Shown: in pieces, positions 21,430 to 33,865 of the stretch
Layout: each line of letters opens with the position of its first letter
Position numbering within the stretch: the first letter of the stretch is position 1
Origin: Mixophyes australis
Taxonomy: Eukaryota > Chordata > Amphibia > Anura > Limnodynastidae
DNA length: 64,000 nucleotides
NCBI GenBank assembly: GCA_036250195.1
Contig: JAVHZZ010000003.1
Coordinates: 295,459,565-295,523,564 of the forward strand
Reading direction: 5' to 3'
The notes under the pieces: generated by a model
What the model was told of the DNA's origin: nothing
Database searches by the model: none
What the model saw: only the letters and a program-made list of their open reading frames with translations
Position numbers and translations under genes: made by a program

Positions 21430-21740
21430 GTCTTAGTCTGCCTCACAGTGCTGGGGTCATGAGTTCAATTCCCGTCCATGGCCTTATCTGTGTGGAGTTT
21501 GTATGTTCTCCCTGTGTTTGCGTGGGTTTCCTCTGGGTGCTCCGCTTTCCTCCCACACTCCAAAAGCATACTAGTAGGTTAATTGGCTGCTATCAAAATT
21601 GACCCTAGTCTGTGTGTGTTAGGGAATTTAGACTGCAAGCTCCAATGGGGCAGGGACTGATGTGAGAGAGTTCTCTGTACAGCGCTGCGGAATCAGTGGC
21701 GCTATATAAATAAATGGTGATGATGATGATGATGATGAAG
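21430..21740 (+). mobile_element. tRNA-headed SINE with L2-like tail, copy 2
   Basis: Plus-strand copy of the repeat at 19153-19497, lacking the first part of the head. It keeps GAGTTCAATTCCC, the body, CAGCGCTGCGGAATCAGTGG and a clean (GATG/ATG)n tail at about 21716-21739. Confidence 0.87.
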
Positions 21741-22019
21741 CATGCGCTCTGAAGTAGTCTGTATGAGGGAAAAGCAGTGAAGTAGAGAAGGATATAATGG
21801 ATATCAAAAATAGTCCCTGAATAGCTCTCCAAGGACAATGTTGTGAGTCACAGAAGTTACACAAAAGCACCACTATCTTCCAGTCAACCAATTATATATC
21901 AACAGATTCCTTGTCACATCTTGTCACGCATAACAGTGAGCACAGATGGCTCAGCTAGCACTTCAATGTATCTACACCTGAAGGATTGTGCATCTGGTTG
22001 AAAGAGGAGATGTAGTGAA

Positions 22020-22500
22020 AGTGGACATACATGTAGGTGACTGCTGGGAACAGGGTGTCTGGCTGAGCACAAAGTGCCTGGCCGGGTGCATGGCATCCTG
22101 CTGGGCACAAAGCATCCTTCTGGGCACATCTCAGGGAGTATAGCTTACTACAGCACCTGGCATCTTGCATCTTATTGAACATATTTATTGTCATATTACA
22201 TTGCTTGGTATCATCTCATTTAGCATACATGCATGTATTACATGTTACTGGGCATAATAATTGTTATATTACATCTTGCTGTACATATTATTTATTATAT
22301 TACATCTTATTACATCTGAGTAGTATTTATTTTTGTGATGTACTGTGCATTGTGCTTTGCGTTGCACACACAATTTGCTGTATCACGCATGCTAAGTGTT
22401 CACTTTTTCACAGTACTGTGCTCTATATTATGCACAATATAATACATGTATTGTTTTCCATTGTACCACACAATTATGTTTGTTTTTTTATAGCATGCTA
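22020..22500. repeat. Degenerate minisatellite-like stretch
   Basis: Short phrases such as GCATCCTGCTGGGCACA, GCATCCTTCTGGGCACA and later TTACATCTTGCTGTACAT recur irregularly every 20-30 bp. Period and copies are too decayed to define by eye. No coding sense. Confidence 0.4.
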
Positions 22501-24555
22501 GTTATGTTAGGTCAGTATACTGTGTAGTGCTTGTATGCATCTTTTGAAATGGGTATTTGTGTATAACATACAGAAACATGTAACTCTCATGTAACTCTCA
22601 TATGCCCCATGTATTGCTTAGCCAGGAGAGCTCTATCATATTATGTATATGCTAGTTTAAACCCCTCCCCATCCAATAAACATCACAGGAAGAAATACAT
22701 TATGTAAATTCTTTCTTATTTAATAAAACAATTACCAAATATAACATATTGACATACAAGGCCACTTGACACTGCTCATTTTTTGGCAATGTTATAATGG
22801 CTTTACAGCTATGGGTTTTTCGACCATCTGACTATATTAGCTCTAGATATGTTCCCAGACATTTACTTTAAATAATTATATAAAAAGAACAAAATGCAAG
22901 ACCTATTTTTACAGTGTGATGTATCTTTCCAAGTAACGCAATAACTCATGTGCTCTTTTCTACCCATTTGCTAATTAAAATAAAAACAAATAAATAAATA
23001 AATAGTCCACCCACAGTCACATGGCTGATTATAATCTTTTTTTCCCTTAAAACTTGGCAAGTATTGAGATATTTTTCTTCCCCTTTTTATCTGATTTTTA
23101 TAAATCACAATACTTTTAAGAGGCTGGCATAAGATCAATCCCACATCTGCATGAAGTAAAAACTTAACCGGTCTTATGCTGAGCGAAATTGTAGTCTGCT
23201 GTGTAATAAAGTTATTTTGTACACTTTTTTTCTTTAAGCACACTAGCGCACAAAGTCAATGGTATACTAAGTGTAGTATTTGTAATATAGTTTAAAACAT
23301 TGATGGGCAACAGGTGGCCCTAGGGTCGCAATCCCCCTCACCAGCCATTCCCAAATTTTTTATGCTCTATGACATGATTGTTCACTGCTTTGTGCCCCGA
23401 TAAGTCTGTTGAAATGGGTAGTATAAGAGGGTAGTGGGTCAGGTCATAAAACAGTATAGAATTAAATTCAGTCCTATTCTTTGCCCGAAGCTACTGACTT
23501 CCACACAAAGCACCAAAAGCATTTTAAAGAAGGTTTCAGAATGTTATGTATCAGTGTGCTGCAAAATTTGCTTCTATTTACACATGAGAACAGACGTTCT
23601 CTATCATGGGGCACATTAAAACAACAAAAGAAACAGGTTGATGGATGGAGACCTGTCTGCAGAATTGCATTGTGTCTCTTCCAGCCTTACACCTAACCGG
23701 TGCAAATTCTGGTCACCCAGGAGTCACATTTACTTGTCAGATTTGTTTGTTATAGCTTGCAACACTTGTTTATCTTAAATCAAAATGCTTATATGTTATT
23801 ACAGGTTAATATATATTTCTATTGAAGTGTATCAAGTTACCTATCTCTTTAGAAAAGAAAAACAAATATCTGGTAAGGTGCCATTGGTTGCACAACCATT
23901 CTGCACAGTTACCTGTGCAACAGTTTTCTAAATCTTCCTAATTGTTGGAAGACAGGTGATTCTATGCACAGCATGTATTGTGTATTGCCGGCAGACAATA
24001 CTATTATTATGATCCAGTGGTTATGGTAATCACAGGATCATAATAGAATTACATAGTGTGGTTGAAAAAAAACAAGTAAATCGATGTGGACATTGCCTAC
24101 ATTCTAGACAAAACGGATTCCCAGTGAGGCAGCTGAGAATCTAACCTCACAAGGGAAAAAACAGTTCTAAAAGAAATTTTTAACATTTCTTTTATCAATA
24201 AGGATTATATTATTAACAGTTGACAATAATTGATTTTTTTTTGTGTGCGTTCTGCTGGAACTTCATATTCCACATATGTATTGGATGTATCCTGCAGTGT
24301 ATTGTGTCTGGCAAAGCAGAGTGCACCTAGGCCCGTACTGAACAAGAGAGGTTTCTTCAGATACTCACAATTTAAGTTTGTTTTGTGTGCCTTAATGAAT
24401 CAGGCCCATTAGGTGAATCTGTCATCACCATTTACCTAGGTAAGAAACTCTACAGCATTATCTACACATTGAAAAATACCTTTCTGTTTTGGTGAAAATA
24501 TGTTTACTTTAGTAGTTGATTTTCCCATGCACAGTCCTGAGAATGAAAATTATGT
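22501..24555. other. Intron 2 stretch, little recognised
   Basis: Mostly unremarkable. A hAT-like end (GATGGGCAACAGGTGGCCCT) is seen at about 23303 but no matching partner or duplication was found. Confidence 0.4.
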
Positions 24556-24559
24556 TAGA

Positions 24560-25060
24560 CAAATCTTTGTATTGGCCTTTTATATGTCTTTTAATCTTTA
24601 TCAGGTCAAATTTAAGTTGCCTTAAAGTTACCTCCAAAGTAAACAACCCCAATTTGTCTATAATGTCTTATAATTCAACACCTTAATTTATTTTGCTAAT
24701 AAGGTTCCCCATTCTGGCCCATCACCATTTATCCTATATCTTTCTTAAAGCCTGGTACCCAAAATTGTACCCGGTATTGAAGTTGTGGCCTAACCAGTGA
24801 CTCAGTCAATTGAAGGTTTTTGAACACAGTTAATTATATTTACAATAATATTATAATGGGAATCTATCTAATTTTCTATGCACGCCTGGACTTTATTAGT
24901 CTTTGCAGCAGCCACCTAGCATTGAGTGGTGTGCTCAGCTTGCTGAGTATTAGTATTCCTAAAATCATCTTAATCTGAATTTTTTCGACATTCAATCCCA
25001 TCTGACATTAACCTGCTATAATTGCTATTTTGTCCACTTCCTTTTGTATAGAGTTACTTG
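24560..25060 (-). mobile_element. CR1-type LINE fragment
   Basis: The reverse complement carries the non-coding-strand signature of CR1 RT coding and 3' region, comparable phrase by phrase with the other CR1 at 35955-38212 and with other vertebrate CR1 copies (for example the TGGCCTAACCAGTGACTCAG segment). No frame survives. Confidence 0.55.
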
Positions 25061-25080
25061 CCTGCTGCGGCCCACGATCA

Positions 25081-27165
25081 TCACCCGGTCTTAATACTAC
25101 TCTGTATGTAGTATATTTTCCCTTTCTGCAAGAATGATAGTCACGTAGAGTGCAGGCCACAGGGCACTCAGTCTCGAAAGATGAGGTAATCCATATCTCA
25201 TGAGGCTAACACCTTTTCTGCACACTGACTCTGCATAGTAAATGAGAAGCAGCTGTGCAGCAGGTGTAATAAATGTATGATCTATAATAATGTATGCTTT
25301 ATATACTCCGTGATCTGTGTTATGTACTGTGTTCATTTATTGCTTGACTTTCCATATTGCATATACCTATATTTTCCAAACAGCCCACAATATTCTAGGA
25401 TCCAGCAGATTGTGGGAGCTGCAATAACAGGTTGAAGAGAGCAACACTGTCCACCAACAGCCTTTTACTTTAGCCTTCCGAATTCTGTTTCACAACCTCT
25501 CTTGTCCTCTTTTTCTCTCCATCATTTGCTGTACTCTACCTCACCTTTCTCGATGTCTTGTCTATCTCCCGGCTATGTTCCGACCTTCCATCCTACTAGC
25601 CTCCACCCTGTCTTTCCCTGTGTGACCACGTTCCAAAACAATGTGGTTTGCCCCTTCACAAACTCTGTCCTAATCATCTATGGAAGGGGCCCAAAGAAAT
25701 TGTTGTACCAAGGCCTCAAATTCTCTTCGCAGCCTTGTCAATATCCAATTTGCAATTTACTGCCTCATTAAAACAAATCTGATTCATAAAATCATACTCA
25801 CTTTATTATCAGTTTATTTTCTGTTTAATATTTTGAAAACCATGTCTTAGTATTTACTCATATATTCTATCCAAGACTGATGTTAGAATCACAGGTCATT
25901 TCCTGCCTGCAAAGTTATACCATTAAATATTGGTGTCACATCTGCTGTCCATTAGTATTTTGGTATTAAGCCTGCTATTAAAAATTATTCTTTATTTAAC
26001 ATGTATTTATATAGCATCAGCAGTGTTTAAATAATAATTGTTGCCGGATGCCAACTAGGCCAAGTGCTTAACTAATCTTAATCTGAACACATTACTGGAC
26101 ATCCCCAGGTTACACAAGTAATACTCAATGGTGGGTTTAATTTTTTTATTTTTCTAATTCACTGTCCTGAAGCTTGAAAGAGTATGTTCACAGCAACTAA
26201 CACAACAATCCAACTAAATTGTAAAAGTGCATGCTGTAAGGGGAACACATGAACAACGTTAATATTACCCTCTTTTAGCCCTCTCCTGGTACTCAAACTT
26301 GCATGGAATGGCAATCCAGTGGCGTAATGCTCCCACAGGTTTACACATGTCCTGCTTCATATCACCTCACACTACCACTAATAGCAGGCAGTACCAAGTT
26401 CTAGAGTCTCTCATCAATGTTGGCAGGCCTACTTGGCCTACCTGGATTCAATAAAAATGGCACAGCAGCAACCAACTGTCACCTCTTGTGCCACTATATA
26501 CACATCCAAAAAAAATAATTATCAGCCAGCAATATTAAAGCAGCAGTTGCTTATTTTTGCATTTCTGTGCAGCTACTGGTGGTGTGGCATGGTTGGAATG
26601 AGGAGTGACAAGGGAAGGTGAGGACATGAAACTATAGAGTCACTGTAGAAATGAGAAGACAGTTAATTCCTGGCAATCATTACTGCCCTACCCCATTTAT
26701 CTTAACTGAACCTTTTTCCTCTTCTGGTTCTGTAAAAGGCTCTCTTTTGTGCTGCATTGGGAACAATTGGTGTTGGACTGCCATTTGGCTAAGGCGCTTG
26801 CGCAGAGGTCTAGTGTGAGAAGGGATATGGTACTGGGAAGGTAAAAATGTGGCTGGAATCCAGATCTGGGGACAATAAAGCAGCTAATGCCGACAGAAAG
26901 AGCCAGAGGAAAATAGTGGGTCCATGTGCATGTTTGTACAGGTGTGTTTAGACTTTTGTGGTTGATTTTTGTGCTTAAGTCACAATGTCCTATCAAAAGT
27001 TCATAAACGGGGACATATATAAACTGCAAAAGGGATGGGTGAACTAGTTGGCACACATTTGAAAACTGGAACTGGAACACACTTTTGATTAATTGGACTA
27101 CACGCGCCACGAGGGATCAATTTTTGGTTTTATATCTTGCACCTAGTTGTCTCAGGTGGGCTTGA
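25081..27165. other. Intron 2 stretch without recognised features
   Basis: Short ORFs (such as 26697-27110 minus) have no recognisable domain. Nothing else supported. Confidence 0.45.
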
Positions 27166-27169
27166 CCTT

Positions 27170-27765
27170 TATTGACACCAGCTGCCTATCAGAGGAAGGC
27201 TCAAAGCAACTGCCTGCAATACATATGCTACCATCAGAGAAATCAGACGAGAACTCAGAGTTACTATTTGCTATGTACCAACTTCCAACAGAGGAGGGCT
27301 TAAAGCAGGCCTGGTGAACCTGTGGGTCTCCAGGTGTTGTAATGCTAGAAGTCCCACCATACCTTGTCAGCTGCTGGCTGTCTACCTACTGACAAAGCAT
27401 GCTGGGGCTTAAGTTTTTATAAAACTTGAAGAGCCTTAGACTAGCCAGGCCTGGCATAGACTGTCCTCTATATAATAACTATTATGAGAGAATGGTTCAA
27501 AGTAACCTTTCCAATATGCACCAGCTGCTATAAGAGAAGGAATCAGAGTAACCATACACTATATACCAGCTACATCAGAGTTACTGTCCATTATTGTAAT
27601 AGCTAATATCAGAGCATGACTCAAAGTATTAGTTCATTATGCACTAGCTGCTATCAGAGAAACAATCAGAGTAACCATACACTATGTGCTAGCTACTACC
27701 AGCTGTATCAGAGGAGGGGTCAGAGTAACTGTCAACAACTATATGCCAACTACCAGTATGTGTAT
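27170..27765. repeat. Degenerate minisatellite, about 45-bp period
   Basis: Units of the form ATCAGAGAAGGAATCAGAGT, then AACCATACACTATATACCAG, recur six or more times with substitutions and indels. A hAT MITE (27306-27453) is inserted within it. ORFs across it are not genes. Confidence 0.7.
27306..27453. mobile_element. hAT-type MITE, CAGGCCTG family, copy 1
   Basis: Ends CAGGCCTGGTGAACCTGTGG and CTAGCCAGGCCTG resemble the copy at 54206-54353, and the interior keeps AAGCATGCTGGGGCTTAAGT. Flanks GCTTAAAG and GCATAGAC agree at only some positions, a decayed duplication. Confidence 0.75.
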
Positions 27766-27865
27766 TTAATCTTTACTAACATTTATTCCCAGCAGATGAG
27801 GTATGCTAAATACTATACAACCAAGCATCCCCTTTCCTAGCAAGCATTTGAAAGGACTTACACAA

Positions 27866-27906
27866 TTAATGTATTATTATTATTTTTATTATTATTATTA
27901 TTATTA
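27866..27906. repeat. (ATT)n microsatellite
   Basis: About 40 bp of ATT repeats with one interruption. Confidence 0.95.
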
Positions 27907-28825
27907 CTCTATTTCAAAATCAAAACCAACAACTTAATATACTGTTTCACATATTTATTTAAAACTATAATATGCACACGCTATCTCTATATTCCATTCT
28001 GAGTCCAATGACCAGATAGAAACAAAGTTCACAGCATCAAACAAACAACTAAATAAATAAATACATATTAAATTATCACTTTCAAAAAAGTCTTCAGTAA
28101 TAGAAGGCTCAAAGACATTTTCTTCTGTTGCTATAAATCTGTAGAGTTGACCTTTGTGATATGTAGGGCCGAATAGAATTTTCCTTTCCTTAGCACCTGT
28201 TAGAACAATTAAACTATTGCAATTAACCATCTGCTTTTTAGTGATCACAACTTGAAGTAAGAAGATTACAGATATGAATTGCAACCACTTTGGAACGTCA
28301 AGTTTCCACTTTTATTAGGCAGAGCAGTAAAAGATTAAGGCCATGGAGGATGTCTTTTTGCTTGGATCTTAAAAATTAGAAACAAAATGTTTAACTGTCT
28401 TTATATGCAAAACTCTCCCCCAGAAAGGATTAAAGACTTTTTAAAAGAAAACCAGATAAATGAGGAAAAACTCACATGTTATGCCAACTCATTACAGTGT
28501 ACAACTTGTACTAGGCTAATTGTATCACCCAGTGACAAATGTTGTTTCTTTTCTTATAGTATCCAAATGTATTTAATTGTCGGTTCCACCGCAGACTCAA
28601 TTTAATTGATTTGGCAGAGTGGACTTTAATACAATACACTCCTCCTAAACTCAATGTCAACCTCAGCACATACCTAGACAGACTCTTCATGGATCATACA
28701 ATAAAAAAATGTCTTTACAATATAAATGGATTCCATCCTAACAAATTGAACACTTATTAATTGTAGTACAGAAAAACTAGCAATAGCTTTACTTTCAATT
28801 ATTTGTAAAATGATATTCTGACTCC
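27907..28825. other. Intron 2 stretch without recognised features
   Basis: ORFs here (27955-28284 minus, 28387-28605 plus) show no domain and no splice context that I can support. Confidence 0.45.
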
Positions 28826-28828
28826 ATG

Positions 28829-28990
28829 GGATAGATTTACTAAAACTTCTACAAAAGTAAGGTAGAGGTGTTAACCAACCAATCAGATTCTAGTATCATT
28901 TTTCTACAATGTATTAGATAAACTTCCATGTGTATAGACTAAATTTTTTGGTACAGGTAAACACCCTACTTCAAAAATGTGCTTCTCATT
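28829..28990. mobile_element. Partial palindromic MITE, CAACCAATCAGATTCT family, copy 3
   Basis: GGGATAGATTTACTAAAACT and the internal CAACCAATCAGATTCTAG match the left half of copies 1 and 2; the right half is decayed. Confidence 0.65.
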
Positions 28991-29479
28991 GAATTAACAA
29001 AGCCTTGACTTGCAAGTTGAGGCAGTGTTTAAGGTTACCATTAACCTTAAACACTAGAAAGTTTTCAAGCAATGGGCTTCCACATCATATTGTTTTTCCA
29101 TTCTTGATTACCTACCAAAACTATTGTAATGTTCTAATATCTACTTGGGGCACTTTTGAGCATAAAATGCCAATAAGACACACAGCAAGTACCTCAAACA
29201 CAACTATATTAGTATATCATACTCCATTTTCTTCAAATAAAGAGCACAAATGTATCCCCGAGTTCATTAGAATATACAGCAAGCCAATAATGCAAAGTTC
29301 CATTTTCGCTTGTAAAGTCCACAATTGCACCAATGACCAATACATAGGAGAATTCCAATATTCTTATTTTCCACAGCAATAGGTGCATTATCCTATATGT
29401 CAAAACGAATGTGTACAGCTATTTCTAACATTTGTGAGTTCAGGCACTGAGTTTCAAGAATAAACGCCTAAAATCAGGC

Positions 29480-29801
29480 TAGTCGTGGTTTTCGCATATC
29501 ACTGATAGCTCACACTGATACTCAGTTGCCCCCAGGTCTAGTACACGTAGCAGCAGCGGCTTCTTCTGGGATAGCCAGAAATACCGGAGACATGAAAATG
29601 CTGGAACTCACTCAGACCAGAATGTTGTCCAGTGTCCAAGAAGAAGGCTGGGGTGATGGCAATACAGGAGGTGCCAATATCCAAATGACAGTTTAAGGCA
29701 AGCGGCAAACCAGAGAAAGATATGCAATATTTCAGGGCAAGCAGCAATTAGTGAATGGTCATATCCAAACAATAGATCAGGGCAGATGTCAACAGAGTAT
29801 G
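29480..29801 (-). mobile_element. Older gypsy-type LTR remnant interrupted by element B
   Basis: CAGTTGCCCCCAGGTCTAGT and later GGCAAGCGGCAAAC, GGGCAAGCAGCAATTAG and GGTCATATCCAAACAATAG resemble phrases in the LTRs of element F (59269-61152). After element B, GTCAAGTCAAAGTAAGAGAT (35639 onward) reads like its continuation. B therefore inserted into an older LTR; no ends were fixed. Confidence 0.5.
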
Positions 29802-31648
29802 TGTCACGGGCACTAGGAGTCTTTACCCAGGGATCACCAGATGATGAGCTTACCAGAGCAGTATAGATGGTAATATGGTACTCTGGTAGCGGGGTGATCA
29901 CGGAACAGGAGACAGCAGATGATAGAGATGCTCGTGAAAGTCTATGACTAGCAGCACTGGTAATATATATGTAGAAGTACACGAGGAACTGAATGGACAA
30001 AGGAACGTGAGGGTAGTCAGTGGTCTGCGGTAGCAAGTTGTACCACTGCTATAGTGAGGAGGAATGTCCAACAGCAACGAGGAGGTGATGAGAGTCAGCG
30101 GTCTGCGTTTAGCAAGTTGTACCGCTGTCTGGGTGAAGGAATGGAATCCAAGTGGAGGTATCCGGGGAGTGAGTGGTCTGCGTTAGCAAGTTGTACCACT
30201 GCTATGTGAGAGGATACTGGAACAGGTGACACAGGAAACAGGGATCAGTGGTCTGCCTCTAGCAAGTTGTACCACTGAATATATATGTGAGGAGGAGCAC
30301 GGGGAGAGACTGCAATACAGAGGATACTCGGGCACCTTGAACTTGATCCACAATGACATGCACAATATAGTAATGACTGAACAGCACTGCAATAATACAA
30401 AGTCACAGAAACTATCCGGGCAAAAGATAACACAGTCAATGATGGCAATAGTCTCAGCGGATAGTAAACTCCAGAGGAGAACAACTCAGTCCAGCAAGAT
30501 ATGCAATACACCAGCACAGTCAATGAGAAGTATGCATACTGTGGTTCAGGAGCAGGCTGTCAGACAGGAGTGCAGAGATACCTGAACGGTTGGAGGCCGG
30601 CAGGATGCGAAGTCCCTGGAGGGTGAAGCGGTAATCAAGTAGGTGCAGCGCACAGGTAGGTAGACCAGCAGGGAAAGCAACAAATACTCAGGAAGCAGTA
30701 GTATGTAGAACTGGACTCCTGGAGGACCCTGAAGAGTAGCAATGGTCTAGCCGAGATGAAAGCAGCGAGGCGTAGATCCGATGCAGACTGGCGAGTAGAC
30801 ACCGGCAGGAACCCTGAGAAGCACGGAGAGCGGATCAGCTGCTGCAGACAAGTAGAACTGAGGAATAGCAGCCAGCAGGACTTTGCAGGTACACGGAGGC
30901 AGCGGGTAGAAACCAGCAGGTGCAGTCACGATGAAACACGGGAGAGTAGAGCTGAGCTGGAACAGTTGAGCACGGAGAGCAGCGGATAGGAATCAGCTGT
31001 TGCAGTCTCAAGGAAACACGGGAGAGTTGAGGTGAGTTGAAGACTGTAGTGCACGGAGGCAGCGGATAGGAATCAGCTAAACAGTCACGATGAAACACAG
31101 GAGGGTTGAAGTGAGCTGAAGACTGTAGTGCACGGAGGCAGCGGATAGGAATCAGCTAAACAGTAACGATGAAACACAGGAGGGTTGAAGTGAGCTGAAG
31201 ACTGTAGTGCACGGAGGCAGCGGATAGGAATCAGCTAAACAGTCACGATGAAACACAGGAGGGTTGAAGTGAGCTGATGACTGTAGTGCACGGAGGCAGC
31301 GGATAGGAATCAGCTAAACAGTCACGATGAAACATAGGAGGGTTGAAGTGATCTGGAAACCACAGGAGAGTTGAAGTGGTCTGGAAACCACAGGAATCAG
31401 CAGCGCTGAATACACGAGGAAACACAGGAACACCTTCAGAGGCTCATGGGGAATGAGACTCCAAGATCAGGCAACGAGGTATGGAACTCAGGTGCTTTAA
31501 ATAGGGAGTGTTGCCTGATCAGCCAATTAACTAAAAGGAACAGATACTGAAGGTTTGAAAGGGCTGCGCATGCGCAGACCCTCAGGATGGTGGACGGCCA
31601 CGGTTCCTAAACACACGGGAAGAAGCACTCACAGTCTGGTGAGTGACA
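29802..31648 (-). mobile_element. 3' LTR of element B
   Basis: Reverse complement of an A-type LTR: TGTCACTCACC... to ...CCCGTGACA when read on the minus strand. It contains four copies of the CAGTGGT/ACCACTG hairpin (30010-30280 region) and 79-bp tandem units (31010-31350), one unit more than its 5' partner. Confidence 0.94.
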
Positions 31649-33852
31649 GTACCCCCTCCTTTTAAAGGTGGGCACAGAACACCTGGAACCGGGCTTGTCC
31701 GTATTTTTGGAATAAAACTTCTTAAGAAGAGCTGGAGCATTGAGATCTTCAGCTTTGATCCATGAACGCTCCTCAGGACCAAAGCCCTTCCAATGAACGA
31801 GGAAATGAAGAACTCCTCGTGAAATTTTGCGTCCAATATATGAGTAATCTCGAAATCTTCCTCCTGATGAACTTGAACTGGCTGAGGTGCTGAAGGAGGA
31901 GCCGAGAAACGGTTGATGATGAGAGGTTTGAGCAAGGACACATGGAAGGCGTTGGAAATACGAAGGTTCTTAGGAAGTAGAAGTTTGAAACAAACTGGAT
32001 TTATTACTTGAATGATCCTATATGGACCAATAAAACGGGAAGCGAATTTCATAGATGGGACCTTCAAACCAATATTTTTGGTAGATAACCAGACACGATC
32101 TCCAATTTTCAGTGGTGGAATAGCCCGCCTCTTCTTATCTGCGAAAGACTTATATTTGGCAGATGTCTTCTTTAAACAGGTTTTGACCTGAGACCAAATA
32201 TTTTTGAAGGTCTGACAAACAGTCTCTACAGCAGGAACTTGGGTGGGAGGGAGGGCAGGAAATTCCGGAAGAGACGAATGGTGACCGTAAACCACCAGCA
32301 CTTGACTTTTTAAAGATGACTCCTGAGATCCATCTTCAACGTCCGAGGACGTCACGAACGCCCGATGAGGAGGAAGGCGTTCAGACTGAACCTTATCGCA
32401 CAGATCCGTAGATGAAGGATCCTGTGGAGGAGGACCTGGTGGAATAGACGAATGCTGTCTTTTGAATGAAACCACTTGAGAGAGACAACGATGATGACAT
32501 TCAGCTCCCCAAGACGTAACTTGAGAAGTGCGCCAGTCAATCTGGGGAGAATGACATTGAAGCCATGGAAGGCCTAAGACAATCGGACTTGTCGTAACAG
32601 GAAGAATTAAAAACGAAATCTCTTCATGGTGTAGCACACCAATCTGAAGCGTTACTGGAGACGTACTCTGGGTGATGAGACCATTGATGAGACGTGATCC
32701 ATCTATAGCAGTCACAGTAATCGGTGTTTTCAAAGTAATCACTGGTAGGGACCATTGATTCACTAGGGATTTAGAAATGAAATTTCCTGCTGCTCCAGAA
32801 TCAATCAGTGCTTGAGACTCAAAGGATTTGGTAGCAAAGGAAATTGTAACATCAAAAGCGCAGACTTTTAATTTCGTAGAAGATGGAGAGGACTCCAGGA
32901 ACCCTAAGCTTATCTCCCCAGTATTGGTTAGAGCCCGGCATTTCCTGGGACAAGAATTGAGCATATGCGTGGAATCAGCACAATAGATACAAAGTCTATT
33001 CTTTATTCTTCGGTCCCTCTCCTCTAAAGTTAATTTGGAGCGACCTATCTCCATGGGTATCACCGGAGATGAAGCTGGGTGAAATTGAGGATTTGAGAGA
33101 AGAGGTGTTTTAACCGAAGTTACTTTTTCGGAATCATTCTCACGAAACCTCATGTCTACACGAAGGCAAAGGGAAATCAAATCATCCAAAGAGGAGGGTA
33201 CTTCTTGTGAGGTCAGTGCGTTTTTAATTTTATCGGAAAGCCCCTGCCAGAAGGCGGTGATCAGTGCCTCAGCGTTCCACTGAAGTTCAGAGGCTAGTAT
33301 CCGAAATCGAATGACGTACTGAGCCACAGTGTGAGATCCTTGGCGAAGACGGAGAATGCTGGATGCAGCGGAAATAACACGACCTGGTTCATCGAATACA
33401 CTTCGGAACGTGGAAATAAATTTGGCACTATCCTGTAACAATGGATCGTTTCTTTCCCACAGAGGGGAAGCCCATGCGAGAGCTTGTCCAGAAAACAATG
33501 AAATAAGATAGGCCACTCTGGAACGATGGGTAGAAAAATTTTGAGGTTGGAGCTCAAAATGAACTGAGCATTGAGTAAGAAAACCCCTACATGTTTTGGG
33601 GTCTCCATCATACTTTGACGGAGTAGGCAGGTGAAGCGTGGAAGCCGTAAACACCTGGGATGGCACTGGGGAAACGGAGGAAGGCACAGGAGCATCAACA
33701 GTAGTTGTGGCATCTTGCACAGACGTTCTTTGGGAGGCTAACGCCTGGTAACACCGCAGTAAATGCCGTTGGCGAACTTCCTGTTGCTCCACACGGGTGA
33801 CCAGATGCCGCAGCATCTCTTTGGCTGTAGGTTCCGTATCTGGGTCTGTCAT
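31582..33852 (-). CDS. gag-pr: Gag-protease fusion ORF of element B (756 codons, pol core deleted)
   Basis: The ATG lies 13 bp inside the 5' LTR edge. The frame covers Gag (zinc knuckle CX2CX4HX4C), and then runs directly into protease (ALIDSGAAG) because a 7-bp loss removes the slip heptamer present in A. Two large deletions follow: one joins LPPHR after protease to AFVTSSDVE near 32360 (about 1.3 kb relative to A), another near 32330 removes most of integrase (about 0.75 kb). The integrase tail and linker remain. One base lost in an A-run near 31825 puts the chromodomain out of frame, and a one-base change in the polypurine tract restores it. The frame stays open to the end. Confidence 0.88.
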   Translation of the reverse strand: MTDPDTEPTAKEMLRHLVTRVEQQEVRQRHLLRCYQALASQRTSVQDATTTVDAPVPSSVSPVPSQVFTASTLHLPTPSKYDGDPKTCRGFLTQCSVHFELQPQNFSTHRSRVAYLISLFSGQALAWASPLWERNDPLLQDSAKFISTFRSVFDEPGRVISAASSILRLRQGSHTVAQYVIRFRILASELQWNAEALITAFWQGLSDKIKNALTSQEVPSSLDDLISLCLRVDMRFRENDSEKVTSVKTPLLSNPQFHPASSPVIPMEIGRSKLTLEERDRRIKNRLCIYCADSTHMLNSCPRKCRALTNTGEISLGFLESSPSSTKLKVCAFDVTISFATKSFESQALIDSGAAGNFISKSLVNQWSLPVITLKTPITVTAIDGSRLINGLITQSTSPVTLQIGVLHHEEISFLILPVTTSPIVLGLPWLQCHSPQIDWRTSQVTSWGAECHHRCLSQVVSFKRQHSSIPPGPPPQDPSSTDLCDKVQSERLPPHRAFVTSSDVEDGSQESSLKSQVLVVYGHHSSLPEFPALPPTQVPAVETVCQTFKNIWSQVKTCLKKTSAKYKSFADKKRRAIPPLKIGDRVWLSTKNIGLKVPSMKFASRFIGPYRIIQVINPVCFKLLLPKNLRISNAFHVSLLKPLIINRFSAPPSAPQPVQVHQEEDFEITHILDAKFHEEFFISSFIGRALVLRSVHGSKLKISMLQLFLRSFIPKIRTSPVPGVLCPPLKGGGTVTHQTVSASSRVFRNRGRPPS

Positions 33853-33853
33853 G

Positions 33854-33863
33854 GCCTGATCTT
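33854..33863 (-). promoter_or_regulatory. Self-priming primer-binding site of element B
   Basis: On the minus strand AAGATCAGGC, two bases after the 5' LTR, identical to element A. Its complement lies in the LTR at 35448-35457, 31 bp from the TATA box whose first base is 35488. Confidence 0.8.
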
Positions 33864-33865
33864 AC

